Assembly (NCBI RefSeq): GCF_001293685.1
Contig: NZ_BCAG01000006.1
Span: 744,001 to 808,000, forward strand
Origin: Desulfatitalea tepidiphila
GTDB taxonomy: Bacteria; Desulfobacterota; Desulfobacteria; Desulfobacterales; Desulfosarcinaceae
Direction of reading: 5' to 3'
DNA length: 64,000 nucleotides
Shown here: in pieces, positions 1 through 8,435 of the stretch
Layout: every line of letters begins with the position of its first letter
Numbering within the stretch: position 1 is the stretch's first letter
The notes under the pieces: generated by a model
Told to the model about the DNA's origin: nothing
Databases searched by the model: none
Seen by the model: only the letters and a program-made list of their open reading frames with translations
Made by a program: the position numbers and the translations under genes

Positions 1-315
1 GAAAAGGATCTGGAAGGCTACGCCGGATATATTTTCGGCTGCCCGACCTATCATCGCGATATGACCAATGGAATGAAGACGTTTCTATTTCTGGCCCAGA
101 AGGCCAACTTGACCGGTAAGATGGGAGGGGCATTCTGCTCGTATACCCACAGCGGTGAGTCGGGTCCCATGGTTTTTGATACCATGCAACATGTGTATAA
201 AATGGATATGGTGGATTTGGGTGCGCTGAATCTGAAAGAGCACGTCATCGGGACCCAAGACGGCACGAAAGCCTGCCAGGACTATGGTCGAGCGGTTGCC
301 GGCAAGCTGTCCTAA
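1..315 (+). CDS. Flavodoxin-family (WrbA/NADPH-dependent FMN reductase-like) protein, C-terminal part
   Basis: Open reading frame enters from the left edge and ends with TAA at 313-315, so only the last 104 residues are present. The fragment has the flavodoxin-like pattern GCPTYHRDMTNGMKTF (flavin phosphate/isoalloxazine loop region) followed by GKMGGAFCSYTHSGE, typical of flavodoxin_2/WrbA-like FMN proteins that carry out quinone or metal reduction in the cytoplasm. The N-terminal phosphate-binding loop is outside the window, so the exact subfamily cannot be decided. It converges on the FTR/glutaredoxin pair, with a strong inverted repeat between the 3' ends. Confidence 0.75.
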   Translation, partial: EKDLEGYAGYIFGCPTYHRDMTNGMKTFLFLAQKANLTGKMGGAFCSYTHSGESGPMVFDTMQHVYKMDMVDLGALNLKEHVIGTQDGTKACQDYGRAVAGKLS

Positions 316-322
316 GGTCTGT

Positions 323-368
323 TTGCGTCGATTCACCATCGGATGCGGCCCAAGGTGAGTCGACGCAA
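323..368. terminator. Inverted repeat between convergent 3' ends (likely bidirectional terminator)
   Basis: Arms 323-337 (TTGCGTCGATTCACC) and 354-368 (GGTGAGTCGACGCAA) pair over 15 bp with one mismatch around a 16-nt loop. It lies between the stop of the flavodoxin-like gene and the stop of the FTR gene. There is no T-tract, so termination is inferred from position and stem strength. Confidence 0.5.
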
Positions 369-393
369 CCTCCGATGGATGAACATGCGGGGA

Positions 394-726
394 CTAAAAT
401 CCCATCTTCTCGGGCGGCCGCCGTTCAGGAACGTAGTCGTGGGGAATGGTTTCGTCGTTCCAGGCTTTGGAGACATACAGATTGCAATAGCAGCTGCCAA
501 ACTCCTTGACATCCGGTTCGCGGTAAACGCAGGGGCAGACGATATCCTTGTCCGCTTCCCGATTGCCTGATGCCAGCCGGCAGGGACAGGCCATATAGCC
601 GTACCGATCCTTGTTCTTCAACAAGGCGTCCAGCAATTCAAACACGCGTGCTTTATCCTTATTGAAATAATATCCCTTGGCCTCTTGAATCTTTTTCAGA
701 TTTTCGTAAAGTTGCTGGGTATCCAT
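394..726 (-). CDS. Ferredoxin:thioredoxin reductase catalytic subunit-like protein
   Basis: 110 aa protein with the FTR-beta signature: CPCRLA, then IVCPCVYR, then GSCYCNLY, giving the CPC/CPC/CxC cysteines that ligate a 4Fe-4S cluster and form the redox-active disulfide. FTR passes electrons from ferredoxin to thioredoxin- or glutaredoxin-like proteins in the cytoplasm. It is translationally coupled to the upstream glutaredoxin gene: the sequence TAATG makes the glutaredoxin stop and this start overlap by one base. No variable (alpha) subunit is present, as is usual for FTR in non-photosynthetic anaerobes. The coupling suggests the adjacent glutaredoxin is its substrate. Confidence 0.88.
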   Translation of the reverse strand: MDTQQLYENLKKIQEAKGYYFNKDKARVFELLDALLKNKDRYGYMACPCRLASGNREADKDIVCPCVYREPDVKEFGSCYCNLYVSKAWNDETIPHDYVPERRPPEKMGF

Positions 727-980
727 TATATGCCCAATGCCTCCTTGATTTCGGCCTCCTTATAACCGACGATCACCTTGTCACCGATAATGATGGTCGG
801 AAACGAGCATTTGGGGTTGAATTTCTTGACGTCTTCCAGGATTGCCTTTCGCTCGTCTCCTTCCAGAAGATCCACATCCACGAACTCATATTTAACGGTG
901 CATTCATTCAGCAGCTTCTTGGTGGATTTGCAGTGGCTGCAGGTGCTCAAACTGAATATTTTGACAGGTTCTTGGGCCAT
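726..980 (-). CDS. Glutaredoxin-family thiol-disulfide protein
   Basis: 84 aa, with a thioredoxin-fold layout: beta strand, active-site CSHCKSTKK (CxxC), cis-Pro region SFPTIIIGDKVIVG. Start chosen at 980 because GAAAGGAAAG lies just upstream; an upstream in-frame extension to 1139 has no glutaredoxin similarity. The protein probably exchanges electrons with the FTR subunit encoded immediately downstream and reduces cytoplasmic disulfides. The gene is divergent from cooS, with a long shared upstream region. Confidence 0.85.
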   Translation of the reverse strand: MAQEPVKIFSLSTCSHCKSTKKLLNECTVKYEFVDVDLLEGDERKAILEDVKKFNPKCSFPTIIIGDKVIVGYKEAEIKEALGI

Positions 981-1396
981 GACATCTTTCCTTTCATTGT
1001 ATCGAGAGGGTTGGCATATGAAAAATCGAATGCACAGGTATATGATCGTTCTTTGCTCTACCGCCGGGCACCCGATACTTCGTTTTCCTTTAGTACAACT
1101 CCTGTCAGAATGCAAATGGCAGGCATCCTGAGAAATCAAGGAAAATATTCATTCCTATTGAATCTGTGCTTGACATCCCATCCTAAACCAGTTTAGAAAA
1201 ATAGTAATTATTCCTATTAAGCTATAGTATGTGCCAAGGCTGATGGAATGGTAAGAATCAGCGTCGTCAAATCTCATCGGAAGGCGGAATATCCGACACC
1301 CCGTGGAAATCCCGAAAGCATACCGCGACAGGAACGTTGGAAAAGAACATCGGAATAAGGCCATCCAAACATAATCTTTCCAAGAAGGGAGACAAT
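981..1396. other. Divergent intergenic region between glutaredoxin/FTR and cooS
   Basis: 416 bases with no supported gene. It holds the cooS promoter candidate (see separate entry), a direct repeat ATTCCTATT at 1151-1159 and 1210-1218 flanking that promoter, and the upstream sequence of the glutaredoxin gene. A 37-codon frame at 1018-1131 (+) has a GAGAGGG seven bases before its ATG but no recognisable features, so it is not called as a gene. Confidence 0.5.
1170..1199 (+). promoter_or_regulatory. Candidate sigma-70 promoter with overlapping palindrome upstream of cooS
   Basis: TTGACA at 1170-1175 is followed after 18 bp by TAGAAA at 1194-1199. The palindrome CTAAAC-CA-GTTTAG (1183-1196) overlaps the spacer and the -10 element, the position of a repressor operator. 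The regulator is unknown. Confidence 0.45.
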
Positions 1397-3382
1397 ATGG
1401 ACATCAAGGAAAAAGTGGAAAAGGTCGCCAAAGAGGCCAAGCAGGTACCCGTGCAGGATTTGACCATCTGTGATGCAACCCAGAAAATGATCATCAAGGG
1501 ACGCACCGATGGTGTGGAAACCGCCTTCGACCGGGCGGCAAACATGAAGGCTTGCCCGATCGGTGCAGATTCGGCCTGCTGCAAGCACTGCTTCATGGGA
1601 CCATGCCGCCTCAATGCCAAAGACCCTTACGGCAAAGTCGGTGTGTGTGGTGCCACCATCGATACCATCATGGCGCGGAACTTTGCCCGCATGGTGGCCT
1701 CTGGCTGTGCGGCTCACACCGACCATGGCATGAGCATGGTGGATGTGTTCCGTGGCGTGGTCAACGGCAAAATCAAGGACTACGAAATCAAGGATGTTGA
1801 AAAACTGGAAGCCGTCGCCCAATCCATCGGTATTGAAACCGAGGGACGCACGGTCAAGGAAATCGCCACCGATCTATACGAAGAGCTGGAAAGGACTTAC
1901 ACCCAGGTCGAAGGCGAAATCCCCTTTGCCAAACGGGTGCCGCCCAAGACTCTCGAGACTTGGCGCAAGCTCGGCATCGTGCCACGCGGTGCCATGCGCG
2001 AAATTATGGAGATGATGCACCGCACCCATATCGGGGTGGACCAGCACTACGCAAATATCACCAAGCAGTGCAGCCGCACCGCGCTGGCCGATGGCTGGGG
2101 CGGTTCTATGGTCGCGACGGAAATTTCGGACATCCTCTTTGGAACGCCATCCCCGGTAAGCATCGAAGTGGATATGGGCGTGCTCAAGGAAGACCAGGTC
2201 AACATCATCATCCATGGTCACGAACCCAATCTGTTCGAGTCGATGATCGCCTCGGTGAACGAACCCACCCTGGTCGCAGCGGCCAAGGCGGCCGGCGCCA
2301 AGGGCATCAACCTGGTCGGCATGTGCTGCTCGGGCGCCGAGGTGCTCGTGCGTCACGGCATTCCCCATGCCGGCAACTTCATGTCCACCGAAGCGATTTT
2401 GATCACCGGCGCAGTGGATATGATGGCCGTGGACGTACAGTGCATCAAACAGGGTTTGGTCAAGGTGGCCGAATGCTACAACACGCCGCTCATTACCACC
2501 AATCCGCGCTGCCACATCGAAGGCGCCACCCATGTGGAATTCGACGACCACAACCCCAAAGAGACCACCGACGAACTGGTTATCAGGGCGATTACGCGGT
2601 TTAAAAATCGCACGGCCAAGATCGAGATCCCGAAAAATGTGGGGATCGGCGTTCATGGCTTTTCCCATGAATATATCAACTACATGCTGGGCGGATCGTT
2701 CCGCGGCTCTTATACACCGCTCAACGACAACATCATCAACGGCCGCATCCGGGGCGTGGCCGGCGTGGTCGGCTGCACCAACCCGCGGATCAAGCAGGAC
2801 TGGGTGCACGTGGAGCTGGTCAAGGAACTGATCAAGAACGATGTACTGGTGCTGCAGACCGGCTGCTCCCAGATCGCTCTGGCCAAAGCGGGCCTGACCA
2901 CCCCTGAAGCCGCCCATCTGGCCGGTCCGGGGTTACAGGAGGTTTGCGAAACCGTGGGTATGCCGCCGGTGCTGGGCCTCGGCTCGTGCGTGGACAACAG
3001 CCGCATTCTCATTGCCGCATCCGAAATGGTCCGAACCGGAGGGCTGGGCGACACCATCGCCGATCTGCCGGTAGCCGGCTGTGCGCCGGAGTATATGAGT
3101 GAAAAGGCGATTTCCATCGGCCACTATTTTGTGGCCTCGGGCGTCTACACGGTCTTCGGGGTCACCTTCCCCATCGTCGAAGGCACCAAGTTCCACAAAC
3201 ACCTGTTCGAAGATCTTGAGACCATGGGTCTCGGGAAGTGGGGTTTTGCCGTCAATCCCCATGATATCGCCAGACTCATGATCGCCCACATCGACAAGAA
3301 ACGCAAGGCGCTGGGTCTGGACAAGGCTCGCGAACGCGTCCTGATGGACATGTCCGATCGACGCTCGATCGATGCGGCCTAA
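1397..3382 (+). CDS. cooS: Anaerobic carbon-monoxide dehydrogenase catalytic subunit (Ni-CODH)
   Basis: 661 aa, usual length for CooS. It interconverts CO and CO2 at a Ni-Fe-S C-cluster. The N-terminal cysteine series (C53, C61, C62, C65, C70, within CPIGADSACCKHC and GPC) supplies the D- and B-clusters. C-cluster regions follow: MCCSGAEVL (about C310/311), VVGCTNPR (C460), QTGCSQIALAKAG (about 490), GLGSCVDNSR (about 530) and AGCAPEYMSEKA (about 560). Start chosen at 1397 because AAGGGAG lies 5 bases upstream; an in-frame extension to 1337 lacks a ribosome site. No cooC, cooF or acetyl-CoA synthase genes adjoin it, so it is a monocistronic CODH. It may serve CO oxidation, or supply reductant with subunits encoded elsewhere. 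Confidence 0.95.
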   Translation: MDIKEKVEKVAKEAKQVPVQDLTICDATQKMIIKGRTDGVETAFDRAANMKACPIGADSACCKHCFMGPCRLNAKDPYGKVGVCGATIDTIMARNFARMVASGCAAHTDHGMSMVDVFRGVVNGKIKDYEIKDVEKLEAVAQSIGIETEGRTVKEIATDLYEELERTYTQVEGEIPFAKRVPPKTLETWRKLGIVPRGAMREIMEMMHRTHIGVDQHYANITKQCSRTALADGWGGSMVATEISDILFGTPSPVSIEVDMGVLKEDQVNIIIHGHEPNLFESMIASVNEPTLVAAAKAAGAKGINLVGMCCSGAEVLVRHGIPHAGNFMSTEAILITGAVDMMAVDVQCIKQGLVKVAECYNTPLITTNPRCHIEGATHVEFDDHNPKETTDELVIRAITRFKNRTAKIEIPKNVGIGVHGFSHEYINYMLGGSFRGSYTPLNDNIINGRIRGVAGVVGCTNPRIKQDWVHVELVKELIKNDVLVLQTGCSQIALAKAGLTTPEAAHLAGPGLQEVCETVGMPPVLGLGSCVDNSRILIAASEMVRTGGLGDTIADLPVAGCAPEYMSEKAISIGHYFVASGVYTVFGVTFPIVEGTKFHKHLFEDLETMGLGKWGFAVNPHDIARLMIAHIDKKRKALGLDKARERVLMDMSDRRSIDAA

Positions 3383-3416
3383 CGGCGCAATCTCGATTCA
3401 ATCACACCATCAAACC

Positions 3417-3445
3417 AAAGGGCGCCCCATCCAGGGGCGCCCTTT
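3417..3445. terminator. Bidirectional intrinsic terminator after cooS
   Basis: Perfect 12-bp arms AAAGGGCGCCCC (3417-3428) and GGGGCGCCCTTT (3434-3445) around a 5-nt loop, followed by CTTTA on the plus strand. It sits between the convergent stops of cooS and the sigma-54 regulator gene. Confidence 0.85.
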
Positions 3446-3447
3446 CT

Positions 3448-4818
<1,371 letters not shown>

Positions 4819-4889
4819 ATGGGTATCGAATTCCGGTCAAATCAGGGGCCGATGCACACGGGCCGCGTTCCATCCGAGATGCGAAGGTA

Positions 4890-4909
4890 TTTAAGGTCTC
4901 GGCCTTAAA
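4890..4909. promoter_or_regulatory. Palindromic operator-like site upstream of the sigma-54 activator
   Basis: TTTAAGG at 4890-4896 and CCTTAAA at 4903-4909 form a perfect 7-bp dyad with a 6-bp centre. It lies 72-91 bp upstream of the activator's start, a position suited to autoregulation. Confidence 0.35.
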
Positions 4910-5026
4910 CGTCCAAGCGACCGAAAATCTATATGAGAGAGATGGTAATGTCAATTGATATGGGTCTGTTACCGCGTACCCCGCCACAAATGGCCACTTT
5001 GTGGAGGGACGCTGACGAGACGCTGA

Positions 5027-5758
5027 TCAGGAGAGGCGATGAGGCAAGGGCTGGTTCAGGGAGATGCCCTCGAGGTCGATGGAGACATCGTACACGACGA
5101 TCTCCACACCCTCTGAGACGACCTCACGAAGACGTCGTCCATACTCCGGATCGATCGCATCCGCCGGCTCGAAAACCTGTGCATCGCAGCGCTGCACCAC
5201 GAAGAACATCATTGCCCGGGTGCCGCTGTTTTTGATGGCGAGCAATTCGTCCAGATGCTTCTGCCCCCGCACCGTGCGGGCGTCCGGAAACCTCGCTACG
5301 CCCTGTTCCACCAGAGTGCAGTTTTTCACTTCTACGTAGCAATCGGTACGACCGATGCCGCTGAGCTTGATATCCAGGCGCGAATGCGCGCTCACCTTGA
5401 CCTCGGTGGCCACCTGTTCATATCCTGCCAGTTCCGGCACAGCGCCGTGGGACGCGGCCAGCGCCACCAGCCGGTTGGGCACCAACGTATTGATGCCCAC
5501 CAGGGAGGTGGGCATCTCGATCAGTTCCCACGTATACTTCAACTTGCGTTTGGGATCGTCATGGAACGAGAGGTAGACCGGGCGCCCGGGTTCGCTGCAG
5601 GCCGCCATGCTGCCCGAGTTGGGGCAGTGCGCCGTTACCGCTCGGCCATCGTCCAGGACCACGTCGGCCAGAAAACGCTTGTAGCGCTTGACGAGCGTTC
5701 CGCGCACCAGGGGAGACCAGAGCCATCGGGCGGATGCAACGGCTGTTTTTTGTTTCAC
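5027..5758 (-). CDS. sfsA: SfsA family protein (sugar fermentation stimulation protein homologue)
   Basis: 243 aa, full length for the family. Characteristic segments are AHCPNSGSM (N-terminal OB-like part), RLDIKLSG, CYVEVKNCTLVE and FPDARTVRGQKHLDEL, the last carrying the acidic/Lys nuclease-like core of SfsA. The biochemical role is not settled: E. coli SfsA was described as affecting maltose metabolism and DNA binding, and its fold is nuclease-like. It is last in a minus-strand run hisI-hisG-aminotransferase-sfsA, 21 bases after the aminotransferase gene, so probably co-transcribed. Confidence 0.92.
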   Translation of the reverse strand: MKQKTAVASARWLWSPLVRGTLVKRYKRFLADVVLDDGRAVTAHCPNSGSMAACSEPGRPVYLSFHDDPKRKLKYTWELIEMPTSLVGINTLVPNRLVALAASHGAVPELAGYEQVATEVKVSAHSRLDIKLSGIGRTDCYVEVKNCTLVEQGVARFPDARTVRGQKHLDELLAIKNSGTRAMMFFVVQRCDAQVFEPADAIDPEYGRRLREVVSEGVEIVVYDVSIDLEGISLNQPLPHRLS

Positions 5759-5779
5759 GAGGCGGCTCCGAAATATCTC

Positions 5780-6925
5780 TTACCCGATACGCCGCTGTAC
5801 ATACGCTTGCAGGCTGTCGAGCCCTTCGCGGATATTTTCCAGGGAGTTGGCGTAGGAGAAGCGCAAAAACCCTTCACCGCCGGCACCGAAATCGATGCCC
5901 GGCGTGACGCCCACATGCGCCTGTTCCAAAATGTCGAAGGCCAGGGCGTAAGAGTCCTGGGAAAGGTGCCCGGCATTGACGAAGACATAAAAGGCACCTG
6001 TGGGTTCCACGGCGATTTGAAAACCGATCTCCTTGAGTCGTCGCACCATAAAACGCCGTCGCTCGTCGTAGATGGCCACCATGCGGGCCACGTCCGCTCC
6101 GGCCCGGGTCAGGGCGGCGATGCCGGCCATCTGTACGGCGGCATTGGCCGAGATGAAAAAATTCTGATGCAACTTCTGGATGGGCCGCACAAACGGTTTG
6201 GGTGCGATGAGATATCCCAGGCGCAGGCCGGTCATGGCATAAAGCTTGGAGAAGCCGTTGACCACGAAGGCGCGGTCGGTGAACTCGAGAATCGAGTGGG
6301 CTTTGCCCTCGTAAACCAGGCCGTGATAGATCTCGTCGGAAAGCACGTAGGGCCCCATCTGGGCGATGGCCCGCATGCGGTCGGCCGAAAGCAGAGTGCC
6401 GGTGGGGTTGGCCGGTGAATTGATGAAGACGGCGCGGGTGCGGGATCCGAGACGCTCCTGGATCTCCTCCGGCCGGTATTGAAAACCGTCGGTCTCGCTC
6501 ACCGGCACGGTCACGCAGCGTGCTTGCAGGAAATTGACGAAGTTGGGGTAGCAGGCATAGTGGGGGTCTGACAGGATCACTTCGTCACCGGCCTCGAGCA
6601 GGGCGGCGCAGGCCATGAAGATGGCCGGCGAGCTGCCCGCCGTGACCACGATCTGATCCGGGTCCACCGTCACGCCGTACTTTTCGTGATAATCGCCGCA
6701 GATCGCCTCGCGCAAAGCCGGCAACCCCAGGCTGTGGGTGTAGTGGGTGAACCCGTCGGCCATGGCCCGGCAGACGGCCTCGGTCACACATGGCGGTGTG
6801 TCGAAGTCCGGCTCGCCCACTTCAAGGTGGACGATGTCGATGCCCCGGGCCGCCATCTCGCCAGCCTTTTCCAGCACATCCATCACGATAAAGGGCGTCA
6901 TCTCGTCGACGCGCTTGGCAACCAT
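5780..6925 (-). CDS. Pyridoxal phosphate-dependent aminotransferase, class I/II
   Basis: 381 aa, fold type I aminotransferase of the aspartate aminotransferase superfamily. Visible features: substrate loop EVGEPDFDTP near the N-terminus, NSPANPTG (the Asn contacting PLP), LSDEIYHGL (Asp/Tyr contacting PLP), the Schiff-base lysine in NGFSKLYAMTGLRLGY, and a C-terminal RFSYANS carboxylate-binding Arg. Amino-group transfer between an amino acid and a 2-oxo acid is expected; the substrate cannot be read from sequence. It lies 16 bases after hisG but resembles aspartate/aromatic enzymes more than HisC, so a histidine-pathway role is possible but unproven. Confidence 0.88.
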   Translation of the reverse strand: MVAKRVDEMTPFIVMDVLEKAGEMAARGIDIVHLEVGEPDFDTPPCVTEAVCRAMADGFTHYTHSLGLPALREAICGDYHEKYGVTVDPDQIVVTAGSSPAIFMACAALLEAGDEVILSDPHYACYPNFVNFLQARCVTVPVSETDGFQYRPEEIQERLGSRTRAVFINSPANPTGTLLSADRMRAIAQMGPYVLSDEIYHGLVYEGKAHSILEFTDRAFVVNGFSKLYAMTGLRLGYLIAPKPFVRPIQKLHQNFFISANAAVQMAGIAALTRAGADVARMVAIYDERRRFMVRRLKEIGFQIAVEPTGAFYVFVNAGHLSQDSYALAFDILEQAHVGVTPGIDFGAGGEGFLRFSYANSLENIREGLDSLQAYVQRRIG

Positions 6926-6941
6926 AACCTTTTCGGCCCCC

Positions 6942-7817
6942 TTACACGACCTTGTTCAACGGATATTCGATGATCCCTTCGGCGCCGGCCTTGAGCAATT
7001 TGGGAATCAGATCGCGCACCACTTGGGTATCGACCACGCTCTCCACGGCAAACCACTCGGACTGATAGAGCGGAGACACGGTGGGGGCGTTGAGGCTGGG
7101 CAGCAGGTTGACCACGGTCTCCAGATTCTCCCCGGATACGTTCATCTTCAGGCCTACCAGCTTTTCGCCGCGCAGGGCGCCCTGCAGCAGCAGGGCGATC
7201 TGTTCGATCTTTTCCCGTTTGGCCGGGTCCTTCCAGGCTTCGTGGTTGGCGATAAGCTGGGTGTTGGTCTGCATCAGCTCGTAGATGATGCGCAACCCGT
7301 GCGCCTTGATGGTGCTGCCCGTCTCGGTCACCTCGACGATGGCGTCGGCCAGCCCGGAGACCACCTTGGCCTCGGTGGCGCCCCAGGAGAACTCCACCGA
7401 CACATCGATGTGGCGCTCCTTGAAAAACCGCTGGGTGTAAGCCACCAGTTCGGTGGCGATCTTTTTGCCGGCCAGGTCCTCGAGCGTCTTGATGCCGGAA
7501 TCGTAGGGCACGGCCAGCACCCAGCGCGCCGGGCGCGAACTGACCTTGGAATAGACCAGGTCGTCGACCACGTGCACATCCGAGCGGTTTTCGGCGATCC
7601 AGTCCTTGCCGGTCAAACCGGCGTCCAGGGTGCCGTTTTCGACATAACGCGACATCTCCTGGGCCCGACAGATGGCGCAGTCGATGGTTGCGTCGTTGAT
7701 TTCGGGAAAATAGCTGCGCCCGTTCACATCAATGGTCCAGCCGGAACGCTTGAACAGCGCAATGGTGGCGTTCTGCAGGCTGCCCTTGGGAATACCGAGT
7801 TTCAATGGGAGTGACAT
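6942..7817 (-). CDS. hisG: ATP phosphoribosyltransferase (long form)
   Basis: 291 aa, matching long-form HisG with a C-terminal ACT-like regulatory domain; it catalyses the first step of histidine synthesis and does not need HisZ. Features: LGIPKGSLQ at the N-terminus, DAGLTGKDW, the PRPP-binding segment [18 protein letters not shown] and a C-terminal domain from about residue 210 ([10 protein letters not shown]). Start at 7817, one base after the hisI stop (TAAGATG), with GGAGG 12 bases upstream. An in-frame extension to 7871 would run into hisI and is rejected. Feedback inhibition by histidine is expected from the family. Confidence 0.95.
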   Translation of the reverse strand: MSLPLKLGIPKGSLQNATIALFKRSGWTIDVNGRSYFPEINDATIDCAICRAQEMSRYVENGTLDAGLTGKDWIAENRSDVHVVDDLVYSKVSSRPARWVLAVPYDSGIKTLEDLAGKKIATELVAYTQRFFKERHIDVSVEFSWGATEAKVVSGLADAIVEVTETGSTIKAHGLRIIYELMQTNTQLIANHEAWKDPAKREKIEQIALLLQGALRGEKLVGLKMNVSGENLETVVNLLPSLNAPTVSPLYQSEWFAVESVVDTQVVRDLIPKLLKAGAEGIIEYPLNKVV

Positions 7818-7818
7818 C

Positions 7819-8205
7819 TTATTTATAGACCTCCTTGGGGTCGAACACCGGTTCGCCGACCACTTCGACATTTTGATCCTTGTCTACACGTTTGAAAAAG
7901 CAACTCCTGTGGCCGGTGTGGCAGGCCGCCCCGCCAACCTGCTCGACCTTGAGCACCACTGTATCATCGTCGCAATCGATGCGGATCTCCTTGACCAGTT
8001 GCACATTGCCCGACGTCAACCCTTTGGTCCAGAGGGTCTGACGGGTACGGCTGTAAAAGGTGGCCTTGCCCGTACTCAGGGTGGTCTCCCACGCCTCGGG
8101 GTTCATGAAGGCGACCATGAGGACCTCGCCGGTCTGATGGTCCTGAACCACCGCCGGTACCAAGCCGTCCATTTTTTTGAAATCAAGCACTGCCTTCATG
8201 TCCAC
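7819..8205 (-). CDS. hisI: Phosphoribosyl-AMP cyclohydrolase
   Basis: 128 aa, single-domain HisI without the HisE pyrophosphohydrolase fusion. It opens the purine ring of phosphoribosyl-AMP, the third step in histidine synthesis. Recognised by [23 protein letters not shown], the metal-binding IDCDDDTV and the zinc-site Cys in [11 protein letters not shown]. It heads the minus-strand run; ATG at 8205 is preceded by GAGGAGG. The other his genes are not in the window. Confidence 0.95.
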   Translation of the reverse strand: MDMKAVLDFKKMDGLVPAVVQDHQTGEVLMVAFMNPEAWETTLSTGKATFYSRTRQTLWTKGLTSGNVQLVKEIRIDCDDDTVVLKVEQVGGAACHTGHRSCFFKRVDKDQNVEVVGEPVFDPKEVYK

Positions 8206-8435
8206 CTCCTCGCCTGTGAGATCATATGCGATAATAAAAACAGGTCAAGTACCGATTATTGCGGACAGAGTCAAATTTTTTTTCGGTTAGCGCATTGGAT
8301 GGAACATTTTTTGAACAGCTTGCCGTCACCCTCCTTTTTTGATAAGTTCAACAAATTTCAATCTGTATCGGAAGGCGGCGCCTCGGGGCAATTGCGGGAA
8401 CGCGGTCGCATGGGGCGCCGATCAGGTCAACCCAT
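8206..8435. other. Divergent intergenic region between hisI and the PBP1A gene
   Basis: 230 bases separating divergent genes, AT-rich in 8225-8360 with several T-runs. It must hold promoters for both directions, but I cannot assign convincing -35/-10 pairs. The PBP1A start has only a weak AGG upstream. Confidence 0.4.

Noticed and set aside
1018-1131. 37-codon ORF with GAGAGGG before ATG
   Set aside because: No domain or membrane features and it lies in a divergent promoter region. A coding role cannot be supported from sequence.
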